Below, piece after piece: positions 41,812 to 50,277 of a stretch of 64,000 bases of DNA (position 1 is its first letter; each line of letters begins with the position of its first letter). The stretch lies in the NCBI RefSeq assembly GCF_048077055.1, contig NZ_CP182236.1, positions 6,696,001-6,760,000 of the forward strand. The letters are read 5' to 3'. The notes beneath the pieces were generated by a model. It was not told the DNA's origin, searched no databases, and saw only the letters and a program-made list of their open reading frames with translations. The stretch is from Egbenema bharatensis. Lineage in GTDB: Bacteria > Cyanobacteriota > Cyanobacteriia > Elainellales > Elainellaceae. The translations under genes and the position numbers were made by a program.

Positions 41812-43011
41812 ATGCGTCTCCTCCAAATCGTCCCTTCCATTTCCCTAATCTACGGTGGCCCTAGCCAGATGGTGTTGGGCTTGTCAAAGGCGTTGGCATC
41901 CCAGGGGGCAGAGGTGACGATTCTGACGACAACTGCGAATGGAGATACGGGACAGGCTCCCCTGGATGTGCCGATCGATCGCCCGGTAGAGCAGGACGGC
42001 TACCAGATCCGCTATTTTCCCTGTTCCCCGTTTCGTCGCTATAAATTCTCGCTGGACTTATTGCGCTGGCTCTCGGCTCATGCAGATGAGTATGACCTGG
42101 CTCACATTCATGCTCTGTTTTCTCCCGTCAGTACGGCTGCTGCTACCGTTGCCCGTTCTAAAAATCTGCCCTACATTCTGCGTCCTTTAGGAACGCTCGA
42201 TCCCGCCGACCTGAAAAAGAAACGCTATCTCAAACAGATTTACGCCGCACTATTTGAACGGGCTAATATTGCCGGAGCCGCTGCCCTCCACTTCACCAGC
42301 GATCAGGAAGCCAAAGTCTCCGATCGCTTCGGCGCACTTACCCGCGATCTGATCCTTCCGCTTGGTGTCAGCATCCCCACTCCACTCCCTCTAAGTGCGC
42401 ATTGCAATGCGCCCCTACCTCTCTCTGTACGGACGAATTGCGATTCCTCCCTACCCCCTAAGCTCCTTTTCATGTCCCGCATTGATCCGAAAAAAGGACT
42501 CGATCTCCTTCTGCCGGCCCTGGAACAACTCTTGTCTGAAGGCTTACAGTTCAAGTTCATTCTCGCGGGAGGGAATCCCCAAGATCCGCACTACGAGAAG
42601 CAGATTCACGATCGCATCCAGTCTTCTCCCTTGAAGGATTCCACCACTATCACAGGATTCGTTTCGGGGGACGCAAAAACTGAGTTACTGCGATCGGCTG
42701 ACCTGTTTGTGTTGCCGTCCTACTATGAAAATTTTGGGATTGCAGTGGCAGAGGCAATGGCGTCTGGGATTCCGGTGGTGGTTTCGGATCAGGTGCATAT
42801 TTGGCAGGAAATTCAGCAGGCAGAGGCAGGATGGATCTGTAATTGCGATCGAACCAGCCTGACTAACCAGTTGAGAGTCGCCCTCCAAAGTGCTGAAGAA
42901 CGGCAGCGACGGGGAGCCAATGCCAGAACTCACGCACTAGAACACTACAGTTGGGATGCGATCGCTCAACAAATGCTACTTGCCTATCAACAACTTTTGA
43001 CTGCGGATTAG
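41812..43011 (+). CDS. Family 4 glycosyltransferase with a repeat-derived insert
   Basis: 399 residues from ATG 41812; the longer upstream frame is repeat sequence. N-terminal GT4 opening MRLLQIVPSISLIYGGPSQMVLGLSKALASQGAEVTILTT. Sugar-nucleotide domain from about 220: LLFMSRIDPKKGLDLLLPALEQL, FILAGGNPQD, DLFVLPSYYENFGIAVAEAMASGIPVVVSDQVHIW. At about residues 192-218 lies a stretch (LPLSAHCNAPLPLSVRTNCDSSLPP) encoded by two palindromic repeats. It sits in the linker between the two Rossmann lobes, a place that tolerates insertions, so the enzyme could stay functional. Confidence 0.9.
   Translation: MRLLQIVPSISLIYGGPSQMVLGLSKALASQGAEVTILTTTANGDTGQAPLDVPIDRPVEQDGYQIRYFPCSPFRRYKFSLDLLRWLSAHADEYDLAHIHALFSPVSTAAATVARSKNLPYILRPLGTLDPADLKKKRYLKQIYAALFERANIAGAAALHFTSDQEAKVSDRFGALTRDLILPLGVSIPTPLPLSAHCNAPLPLSVRTNCDSSLPPKLLFMSRIDPKKGLDLLLPALEQLLSEGLQFKFILAGGNPQDPHYEKQIHDRIQSSPLKDSTTITGFVSGDAKTELLRSADLFVLPSYYENFGIAVAEAMASGIPVVVSDQVHIWQEIQQAEAGWICNCDRTSLTNQLRVALQSAEERQRRGANARTHALEHYSWDAIAQQMLLAYQQLLTAD
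42391..42460. repeat. Two palindromic repeats inside a coding sequence
   Basis: 42391-42420 reads TAAGTGCGCATTGCAATGCG then CCCCTACC, and 42425-42458 reads CTGTACGGACGAATTGCGAT then TCCTCCCTACC. These are the same palindrome types as in intergenic gaps at 41722 and 46356. Here they are in frame and translated in the GT4 gene. Confidence 0.85.
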
Positions 43012-43126
43012 CGCGATCGGTTTTGTTCGCTCTTCTCAAATCCGAAAATCATTCGCTAGAATCAGAGGGCAGATAAATCGATCGGCATTTCTGGGCAAAC
43101 TGCCCTATAATGAGAAACTGCAACAA

Positions 43127-43200
43127 CGGGATGTAGCGCAGCTTGGTAGCGCGCCTGCTTTGGGAGCAGGATGCCGCAGGTTCAAATCCTGTCATCCCGA
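43127..43200 (+). tRNA. tRNA-Pro (UGG)
   Basis: 74 nt. Acceptor arms CGGGATG and CATCCCG, D arm GCGC...GCGC, anticodon stem CCTGC/GCAGG around loop TTTGGGA (anticodon TGG), T arm CAGG-TTCAAAT-CCTG, discriminator A. No CCA is encoded. All stems pair. Confidence 0.97.
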
Positions 43201-43228
43201 CTTACGGAACGCGAACTGAATAATCTGG

Positions 43229-43264
43229 AATTCTTGTGGGGTGGGCATCTTGCCCGCCCAGTCG
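43229..43264 (-). repeat. Interspersed repeat, inverted copy
   Basis: AATTCTTGTGGGGTGGGCAT then CTTGCCCGCCCAGTC, 29 bp after tRNA-Pro: the reverse complement of the copies at 22008, 41655 and 46306. Confidence 0.85.
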
Positions 43265-43383
43265 GTAACGTAAAACACTTTACAGGTTATTTAATTCACG
43301 ATCCTTACTAAAAATCCACAGTCGTAGCGATCGTTTTGATCAATGATGATCACTACGAAATTAAATTGCTTGAAGCTATTGAA

Positions 43384-44976
43384 TCAAGCTGAAAGCCGTC
43401 TGAGTTTCCAGACTTTGATTTCATGGTTTCGGCTGCTGCTGACAAGCGTTTTTCCATCTGGAGCAATGGCGATCGGCCCATGACCGGGAAGGACATACAG
43501 GCATTTCCACGATCGATCTTCATCCCTTTGCCAGAAGCGAATCGTGCCATCTTTACTGCCGCTGATCAACGTTCCGCCTTTGGGGCTAAATAAAACATCC
43601 GTAACGGGTTCTGAATGTCCCGTTAATACCGCCAGCAGTTCTCCCGTTTTCCAGTCCCATAGCCTCACGGTTCGATCGTTACTGCCACTGGCGATCGTCT
43701 GTCCATTGGGATGAATGGCGACAGCGTTCACGGCTCCGGTATGTCCCTGCAAAATCCGGGGTTTTGCCCAACTCATCAAATCCCAAATGCGAAGGGTGCG
43801 ATCGGCACTGCCACTGATGATGGTGTTTCCATCTGGACTAACTGCAACTGAAAAAACGGTATCAGTATGCCCCTTCAGGGTACGTCTCAGCTTTTTGACA
43901 AATGAGCGATCGTCGTAATTCCAGATACGAATCGTTTGATCCGCACTACCGCTCACCAGGGTATTGCCGTTTGGGGTGAATGCCAGTGAGTAAACAAAGC
44001 TGCGATGGCTATGGGGTGTGCCTGATTCCAGGAAAGAATTGAGGAAGATTTTTGGATCGACTTTCCAATGGCTGATCACCTGATCCAACCCGCCATAAAC
44101 CAGGGATTGTCCTTTCGGGTGAATTGCGACCGATAAAACAGGCTCTCGTCCTGCAATGGAAAATAATCTGTTTCCTGTTTTGATGTCGATCAGATAAACA
44201 TGACAATCATCACCACCTACGATCGCCGTTTGACTATCTGGACTCATCGCAATTGAATTGATTGCACCCACCTGATGCTTCAAAGTGTGAGTGCAGAGCC
44301 AAACGTTTGAGGATGACACTTCAGATGAGGAGGCGATCGGCAAGTTCAGAGTTGCATTTGCTGGAATGGTTGTGGGCTGGATGGCAGTCATTCCAGTTTT
44401 ATAAGCCTTCTGCCGCTGTGATTCTGCCTTGAGGCGATCGAGTTCATCTTCTGTTTCCAGGGCAATAAATTTCCGTTTGATATCGTTCCCGGTCAAAAGA
44501 TCGTCTAGTTCAATGAGTGCAGCAATGTAGGCTTCTTGCCATGCGATTTTCTCTTCCATGCGGTCAAAAACCTGAGCCGGGGTTTCTTTCACTCCCTGAT
44601 CCAGCATCTTCACCACCCCATAAATCCCCAGCCCAACCACACCCCCCAGGCTAGCCATTGCGCCCATCCCTAACCCAAACGCCCCAAAACTTCCTGCCAC
44701 CCCAATGCCGCCGATCGTAGCGGATACCGTGGCTCCACCCACCATTCCCAACCCGATCGCCCCAAACGCAACCGGCTCGCCTTCACGAATTCCCTGAACG
44801 GTTCCATAGACGGCTGCTCCTGCAACTGCTCCTGTCCCAATGATTGGGATAGCACCAACAGCAACCCCACCCAAAGCACCCACCAGTCCAACATTGCCAA
44901 TACTGATCGCCGTTGCAGTGCCTAAACCCGTACCTGCAAGAACGTAACCCATTCCATCTGGTAAAGTTTCAGCCAT
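43384..44976 (-). CDS. WD40-repeat protein with glycine-zipper-like N terminus
   Basis: 530 residues from ATG 44976 (a TTG at 45018 adds 14). Residues 1-130 are almost only Gly, Ala, Val, Ile with GxxxG spacing (VGLVGALGGVAVGAIPIIGTGAVAGAAVYG, GGATVSATIGGIGVAGSFGAFGLGMGAMASLGG), a glycine-zipper or multi-helix membrane segment. About 135-220 is a charged helical linker. From about 225 on come some seven WD40 blades, with repeated VSPDGNTIISGSADRTLRIWD and IHPNGQTIASGSNDRTVRLWDW patterns. The arrangement suggests a membrane-inserting or oligomerising head with a beta-propeller sensor. The role is unknown. Confidence 0.85.
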   Translation of the reverse strand: MAETLPDGMGYVLAGTGLGTATAISIGNVGLVGALGGVAVGAIPIIGTGAVAGAAVYGTVQGIREGEPVAFGAIGLGMVGGATVSATIGGIGVAGSFGAFGLGMGAMASLGGVVGLGIYGVVKMLDQGVKETPAQVFDRMEEKIAWQEAYIAALIELDDLLTGNDIKRKFIALETEDELDRLKAESQRQKAYKTGMTAIQPTTIPANATLNLPIASSSEVSSSNVWLCTHTLKHQVGAINSIAMSPDSQTAIVGGDDCHVYLIDIKTGNRLFSIAGREPVLSVAIHPKGQSLVYGGLDQVISHWKVDPKIFLNSFLESGTPHSHRSFVYSLAFTPNGNTLVSGSADQTIRIWNYDDRSFVKKLRRTLKGHTDTVFSVAVSPDGNTIISGSADRTLRIWDLMSWAKPRILQGHTGAVNAVAIHPNGQTIASGSNDRTVRLWDWKTGELLAVLTGHSEPVTDVLFSPKGGTLISGSKDGTIRFWQRDEDRSWKCLYVLPGHGPIAIAPDGKTLVSSSRNHEIKVWKLRRLSA

Positions 44977-45270
44977 AGGTGCTTGTAAAATGCCTGTCAA
45001 ATCTTCCCGCAATCTCAAAGCCTTTGTCGCTCAAGTCAGATATTACAAATGCATCCTCTGGCTGGATGCGATCGCGCTACACCGACACCGATTCTTCATC
45101 AACGGATGAATTGTCCCGAAAAGCACGATTTTCCCTCCGGACATGAATGTAGCGTTGCCAGATTTACGCCAATGCCCCTTGACCAAGACGGGTTCTTCAA
45201 GGAATAAAAGTAGTTTCGCGGGTAAAGAGAGTGCGTTATCTTCTGAGAACACTGCGTAGCAAAGACGACT

Positions 45271-46251
45271 GTGACCTTCAGCAACGAAACCACCGCCAAC
45301 TATGATGATCCGTGGAAAGAAGCTCTGGAGCGATATTTTGAGGCATTTGTCGCATTTTTCTTTGGCGAAGCTCACGGCGACATTGACTGGTCACGCGGGT
45401 ATGAGTTTTTGGACAAAGAATTCCAGCAAATCGTTCGCGCCGCCGAAACGGGCAAACGCTTTGTCGATAAACTGGTCAAGGTATGGCTGAAGGACGGTCA
45501 GGAATCCTGGTTGCTGTTGCACATCGAGATCCAGAGCCAGCCTGATACCGCCTTCGCCAAACGAATGTTCACCTACCACTATCGAATTTTCGATCGCTAC
45601 GATCGGATTGTCGTCAGTCTGGCAGTACTGGGCGATGAACAATCCACTTGGCGACCGCAGGAATATTCCTATGGACGATGGGGTTGCGAGATGCACCTAC
45701 GATTCCCGATCGTCAAACTTCTAGATTATGAGTGGGCAACTCTGGAAACCAGCGACAATCCCTTCGCTGTAGTTGTCATGGCACATCGCAAGACCCAGGA
45801 TACTACCCGCAACGCTGAAGAACGCCTGCGATGGAAATTGCGCCTGATTAAGGGACTGTATGAGCGCGGCTTTACCCGGCAAGATATCGTAGAGTTATTC
45901 CGGTTATTGGACTGGATGATGCAGTTGCCAGAATCGCTAGAACTCTCTTTCCGTGAAGAACTCAAACAATTTGAGGAGGAAAATCGTATGCCCTATATCA
46001 GTAGTATCGAACGGCTGGGGCGGGAAGAAGGACGACAGGAGGGACGACAGGAGGGACGACAGGAGGGACGACAGGAAGAGCGGGAAGAAATTGTTCGTGC
46101 TCTGTTAGTTAGCCGATTTGGCGCGATCGATGAAGAGCTGATGACCGTTGTAACCCAACTTCTACAAATGCCCGTTGTTGAATTTGGCAGCGCACTGACG
46201 GCGATCGCATCGATGACGCGAGAAGAACTTGTCGAGTACTTCAAGGAATAG
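45271..46251 (+). CDS. Rpn-type PD-(D/E)XK nuclease-family protein
   Basis: 326 residues from GTG 45271. The first 150 residues hold the Rpn/YhgA-like core: NYDDPWKEALERYFEAFVAFFF, KVWLKDGQESWLLLHIEIQSQ (the E-x-Q motif), FAKRMFTYHYRIFDRYDRIVVSLAVLGDE. At about 248-270 four EGRQ units are encoded by tandem 12-bp repeats, a region likely to vary in length. The family includes recombination-promoting nucleases and is abundant in cyanobacteria; the role here is unknown. A truncated relative lies at 4334. Confidence 0.85.
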   Translation: MTFSNETTANYDDPWKEALERYFEAFVAFFFGEAHGDIDWSRGYEFLDKEFQQIVRAAETGKRFVDKLVKVWLKDGQESWLLLHIEIQSQPDTAFAKRMFTYHYRIFDRYDRIVVSLAVLGDEQSTWRPQEYSYGRWGCEMHLRFPIVKLLDYEWATLETSDNPFAVVVMAHRKTQDTTRNAEERLRWKLRLIKGLYERGFTRQDIVELFRLLDWMMQLPESLELSFREELKQFEEENRMPYISSIERLGREEGRQEGRQEGRQEGRQEEREEIVRALLVSRFGAIDEELMTVVTQLLQMPVVEFGSALTAIASMTREELVEYFKE

Positions 46252-46305
46252 GGAAACAGATAGCAAAGCATCCTGGATTCGATAATTTTCAGGTTTCCCT
46301 TTTGC

Positions 46306-46383
46306 TGACTGGGCAGGCAAGATGCCCAACCCACAAGAATTTCAGATGGATCATCTGTAGGGGCGCACTGCTGTGCGCCCTTG
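46306..46383. repeat. Interspersed repeat followed by palindrome
   Basis: GACTGGGCAGGCAAGATGCC then CAACCCACAAGAATTTC (46306-46345). Ten bases later TGTAGGGGCGCACTGCTGTG then CGCCCTTG (46356-46383). The two repeat families lie side by side, as at 41655-41751. Confidence 0.85.
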
Positions 46384-46433
46384 TCCTGCCAGGATTTGCA
46401 ATTTCTACCAATTAAATTGATGTTATTTGGTTT

Positions 46434-47795
46434 TCAATCAGCCGTTTGGATGGTTAAAACCTGGGGAGGAGTCGCATCGGGGGGGTAAAGGAAACTGACC
46501 TCAACCAGGCGATGACTTCCAGCAGGCATCGTCAAAATTGCCAGGGGATCACCCTGCTGTCCACGTCTTTGCACCAGATGGACATACCGGGTTTGGGGTA
46601 AGCCCCGATCGTCGTTGTAGCGCACTCGGACGGTTCCCCGGAAGAAAGTAGGGTTGGGTAGGGGATCAAAGAAGCGGAGACCGTTTTGGGAGAGTTCGTC
46701 TTCTTTGATCGGTGTTTCAAGGGCAACTGTAACCGTTTGGGTCTGGTTCGTTGGATTATGCAGGGGTAGGGAAAGATTATATTCGATACCGTAATTGCCG
46801 TGAGCTTGATACGCCGTATCGGGATAGCGCACCAATAGGGGAGCCGTCTGAACTTGCCCCGTACCGAGCCGTCCTGCAACGAGGGTACTCAGACCATAGG
46901 AGAAAGCCTCCCCCGCAGCGGGAATGGTTAACTCCATCCCATCGGGCTGATCCGTGAGTTGAGCCTGCCAGATGGAACCCTGCGCCACGCCAGCGACCCG
47001 CCCGTAGATGATTTGACCACCGACTTGATCGATCGGGGTTGGAGTGCGATCGCGCTCTCCCGCCAGTTCTCCCGTTTCCAGAATTGCCTGCCAGTCTTCC
47101 AGGGTCGGAGCCACTTCTTCTCCGTTTATCTCTTGTCCTCGGAGTGCCAGACTCGCCGCGTAGACCGTGCCATCGCTCCGCAACCGCATCATCGTAGAAC
47201 GACCATTTAACGGTGGATCTAAGGTGCGAACCGAGATTGGCAAGTTCATCAACATCTGATATTGTCCCGGTTCAACCACTACCTGAGCCGGAAAATCAGC
47301 CTGTCGCTGTCCTCGCAGAATTTCGCCCATGACGCGGCTGCCTGGTTCAGCAAACACTGTCCCGGTCTGGTTATCGGCGATCGACGGCAGGGTAATGAAG
47401 GGAGCATCGGGCTGGCTGAGGTAGCTGGCAGCTTGCAACAGATGAACCGTAACGGGACGATCGCCTGGATTGTAGAGAATGATCCCGACATACAGGCTGG
47501 TCAAATCTTCAGGAGAAGGAGCCTGGTAAACGTGGTGAGCAAACACATCAAACCGTCCGTTGAAGGGAAAGTTGAGATGGGCATCTGGCGTTTGTTTGCC
47601 CTCTGGCGGAAAGGTGGAAAGTAAAATTCCTTCTGTTGTCACTCGCTCCGGGCTGTTGCTGTTGAACACTGGAACCGGATCGAGTTGTCCGGGGAGCGGA
47701 CGCACCTCCTGAGGGCGAACAATTTCTTGGGGTTCAGGGGCAGGGGGCGTGGGCATGGATTGAGCCAGGGTCAACAGGGAAAGCAGAGCAAACAT
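46434..47795 (-). CDS. DUF3370-family secreted protein
   Basis: 453 residues from ATG 47795, beginning with a short hydrophobic signal-like stretch (MFALLSLLTLAQSM) and a Pro/Glu-rich spacer. The main domain has VFNSNSPERVTTEGILLSTF, LYVGIILYNPGDRPVTVHLLQAASYLSQPDAPF, YGIEYNLSLPLHNPTNQTQTVTVALETP and RGTVRVRYNDD, the DUF3370 pattern seen across cyanobacteria. Probably exported to the periplasm or beyond; function unknown. A TTG at 47828 is in frame but unlikely. Confidence 0.82.
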   Translation of the reverse strand: MFALLSLLTLAQSMPTPPAPEPQEIVRPQEVRPLPGQLDPVPVFNSNSPERVTTEGILLSTFPPEGKQTPDAHLNFPFNGRFDVFAHHVYQAPSPEDLTSLYVGIILYNPGDRPVTVHLLQAASYLSQPDAPFITLPSIADNQTGTVFAEPGSRVMGEILRGQRQADFPAQVVVEPGQYQMLMNLPISVRTLDPPLNGRSTMMRLRSDGTVYAASLALRGQEINGEEVAPTLEDWQAILETGELAGERDRTPTPIDQVGGQIIYGRVAGVAQGSIWQAQLTDQPDGMELTIPAAGEAFSYGLSTLVAGRLGTGQVQTAPLLVRYPDTAYQAHGNYGIEYNLSLPLHNPTNQTQTVTVALETPIKEDELSQNGLRFFDPLPNPTFFRGTVRVRYNDDRGLPQTRYVHLVQRRGQQGDPLAILTMPAGSHRLVEVSFLYPPDATPPQVLTIQTAD

Positions 47796-47931
47796 AGGGT
47801 TGGAATGCGATCGAACATGAACTAACAAAACTCAAGACTGACTCCGCAACTCGGAGGTTTCAGCCAAAACCATCTTACTTGCGAATCGTGAAAGGATTCG
47901 GATTCTTGCCCGAATTTGAGGCAGTGTTCGA

Positions 47932-48510
47932 TTAAATTCCTACCTCGAACTCCTGCACTGCTGCCGCAATATCCGTTTCAGCCATCAAAATACAGCGTTT
48001 GAACCGATCGACATCCAGTTGATTTAATCCCGGTAGTTCACTGCGATCGATTGACTCGTAGTCCTCTGCTCGCAGGTGATAGAGCTTCAGTGATCCATCC
48101 TCCCACAACCAGACTTCCGGCACCCCAAGGGCTTTGTAACGCGCCAACTTGTTCATCCCACCACTGCTAAAAATGACTTCGATCGCCAGATCGGGAATCG
48201 GTTTGGACTCGCCAATGCAATAGGATTGATCCGCCTGGGCAGATGCTTCTCCCTGTTTCTCCTGGGTTTTTGCCCCTGTTGGCTTAAACCGAATGCCTTG
48301 CCGCACCAAAAAGTTGGTTAAGAAAAATCCAATCATGTGAGCAAAAAACTCGTGATCTTCACCGGGCATCAGAATTTCAATCGTTCCATCGTAATAAGCA
48401 AGTCGTATTCCTGGAGAGTCTTCTGAAGCTTGCTGGATCAGCTTGAATTTCTCCCAGGAACCCTGGAGCAGAATACATTGGTCGATCGGTTTTTGAGTGG
48501 CTTGTGGCAT
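47932..48510 (-). CDS. Uma2-family (DUF820) protein
   Basis: 192 residues. LAYYDGTIEILMPGEDHEFFAHMIGFFLTNFLVRQG, PIPDLAIEVIFSSGGMNKLARYKALGVPEVWLWEDGSLKLYHL. This subgroup has PDLAIEV in place of separate Asp and Glu strands further apart, and resembles other DUF820 proteins with the sequence GGMNKL. It is the fifth Uma2-type gene in the window. Next to no obvious partner. Confidence 0.88.
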   Translation of the reverse strand: MPQATQKPIDQCILLQGSWEKFKLIQQASEDSPGIRLAYYDGTIEILMPGEDHEFFAHMIGFFLTNFLVRQGIRFKPTGAKTQEKQGEASAQADQSYCIGESKPIPDLAIEVIFSSGGMNKLARYKALGVPEVWLWEDGSLKLYHLRAEDYESIDRSELPGLNQLDVDRFKRCILMAETDIAAAVQEFEVGI

Positions 48511-48741
48511 TACTCTCAGGGTGAATAGATTACAGTCCCTTCTACTGTCCTGATTTTTCTATAGCATGAAGTGATTTTACTCAAGTCGATCGCCCATCAT
48601 CCTCAAGACTTTCCCGATACTTTTGATTTGATTTGCCACAATCAAAGTGTAGGGGTTTACCTCTGGCGAGGGCATGCAGGAAAAATCACCCATGCGTTTG
48701 TCCAGCGTAAACCATTCAACGATCGCGCAGGTAGGACAAGA

Positions 48742-49482
48742 ATGGGAGCTTTCATTGTCATCATGCTGGTGGTTGGGGTCGTGTGCTTCTGGTTCATACG
48801 AGTTCAACGCAAACTGGAATGGGTCGATCGCCATGATTTGATCTATGTAGACGGCGCAGAACGGCGATATCCTAACTTACCAATGGGGAGTTACGGAATT
48901 CCGATTCGTTCCAGGGATGCTGATGGATATAAGCGGGTGCAGGTGGTCTTTCCGCGTCTGACGGAAGATGGCGACATGGAGTACATTTACTCCTGGCACG
49001 ATTTAGGCAGCATTGAACTGGCCAAATCAAGGGAGTCGGATGCTCCTGCCCTGTTCTCCTCGTCGGCCAACGTTGCCCCTGTGATTCAAGAACATTTGCA
49101 AATCGAAGCGGAAATCGATCGGCTGCTGCACGAACGCCACAAGGTTCATGACCTGGCTCGTATTCTCTCTACCTCCGAGTTTTACGCCAAGCAAGCGGAA
49201 ATTTACGATCGGGCTCTGGATCAAATCGAAAATCTGCTGGATAAAGCCAGGGAACTGGAGCATATCTATGTCCGGATCATTCGGGAAACGTTGATTGGGC
49301 TGCAAGTCTCCCGGTACGAGCCGGATGATATTCCTGGTGATATGGTGAGTTTTGATGCTCAGTATCAGCACCTCAAAGCGGAATATCTGCGCATGAAGGA
49401 TACGGCAACTGCCTACGATGAGTTGATGCACCAACAGTCTTCTCTGCAATCCCCTTCCAAACCTTCTCCTCGCAAGAATTAA
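48742..49482 (+). CDS. Membrane-anchored protein with coiled-coil region
   Basis: 246 residues from ATG 48742 (MGAFIVIMLVVGVVCFWFIRVQRKLEWVDRHDLIYVDGAERRYPNLPMGSYGIPIRSR). One N-terminal membrane helix, a small beta-rich part and a long helical stretch (HLQIEAEIDRLLHERHKVHDLARIL ... LDQIENLLDKARELEHIYVRIIRETLIGLQ) likely to be coiled coil. A GTG at 48571 would add 57 residues without family-like character. The family is not recognised. Confidence 0.7.
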   Translation: MGAFIVIMLVVGVVCFWFIRVQRKLEWVDRHDLIYVDGAERRYPNLPMGSYGIPIRSRDADGYKRVQVVFPRLTEDGDMEYIYSWHDLGSIELAKSRESDAPALFSSSANVAPVIQEHLQIEAEIDRLLHERHKVHDLARILSTSEFYAKQAEIYDRALDQIENLLDKARELEHIYVRIIRETLIGLQVSRYEPDDIPGDMVSFDAQYQHLKAEYLRMKDTATAYDELMHQQSSLQSPSKPSPRKN

Positions 49483-49569
49483 CTCTATCGTGATCGGTGG
49501 AGTCAAATTGGGCACTCTGACTATCAGAAAGTGCAGATTTGAACCATAGAAACAGCGATAGAGGTCGAG

Positions 49570-50277
49570 ATGAAATGGAATGTAAAGGCGATCGCCATCG
49601 GTATACTCAGCCTATTAATCACCGCCCCGAGTTATGCAGCGGTGAGTGAAGCCGAACAAGTTGCAGCCTGGCGATCGCAGTTGCTACGGAGCTACTGTGC
49701 GGAAAATTGGACGGAAGCCCTCAGTCTGGCAGCGGCTCTGATGGGCAGCGATGTTTCGCCCCATGAACGAGTCTGGCTGTACCTGCTGCGCCAGGATTTA
49801 TTCAACTACCAGAGCGGTTTGGCTCAGTTTGACGGTTGTGATGGCAGTCCGATCGTGGCTGGAGTCACAGGTTCGGAAGCTCTGGCGGCTGCGGAATCCT
49901 CTTCCCTGAACTGGCTGATGACCAACCGACGTGGCCCTGCCATTGCCACCACGCTTTCGAGAACCCATCGCAGTCAAGCTGCAACCCCTCCATCTCCGAT
50001 CGCACCTGCATCCGAGTTCGTTCGTCAATCCGCAGACACAGCCTGTCTCCCCGTCTATGAGCGCGATCGACGAGTGGCGAATGGAACGATCAGTAACCGC
50101 TGGGCTTACGAAATCTGGCAGGACAACGGCGGATTTCGAACCCGGTTCTGGCAACAAAGCCAAACTTGCAATCAAGCCCGGACAACCTCACGGTATTCCA
50201 CGCAAAATGGAGCTTACGAAGCATTCCGCAACGCTGCGACCTACAACGAATCTCAGGGTGTGATCCAGGGAAACTAA
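49570..50277 (+). CDS. Secreted protein of unknown function
   Basis: 235 residues with a clear signal peptide (MKWNVKAIAIGILSLLITAPSYAA). The mature part has paired cysteines (SYCAENW, FDGCDG, TACLPVYE, SQTCNQA) and a helical first half (WTEALSLAAALMGSDVSPHERVWLYLLRQDLF). It ends with a four-base overlap into the convergent moaC gene. Family not recognised. Confidence 0.75.
   Translation: MKWNVKAIAIGILSLLITAPSYAAVSEAEQVAAWRSQLLRSYCAENWTEALSLAAALMGSDVSPHERVWLYLLRQDLFNYQSGLAQFDGCDGSPIVAGVTGSEALAAAESSSLNWLMTNRRGPAIATTLSRTHRSQAATPPSPIAPASEFVRQSADTACLPVYERDRRVANGTISNRWAYEIWQDNGGFRTRFWQQSQTCNQARTTSRYSTQNGAYEAFRNAATYNESQGVIQGN

Noticed and set aside
45043..45375. Reading frame on the minus strand (EGHSRLCYAVFSEDNALSLPAKLLLFLEEP...) before the nuclease gene
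   Set aside because: It reads reasonably like protein but overlaps the start of the well-supported nuclease gene and has no recognisable family. It could be a remnant, but was not strong enough to list.
46020..46080. CRISPR-like array in the 12-bp GGACGACAGGAG repeats
   Set aside because: The units are contiguous without spacers and code for EGRQ inside the nuclease gene.
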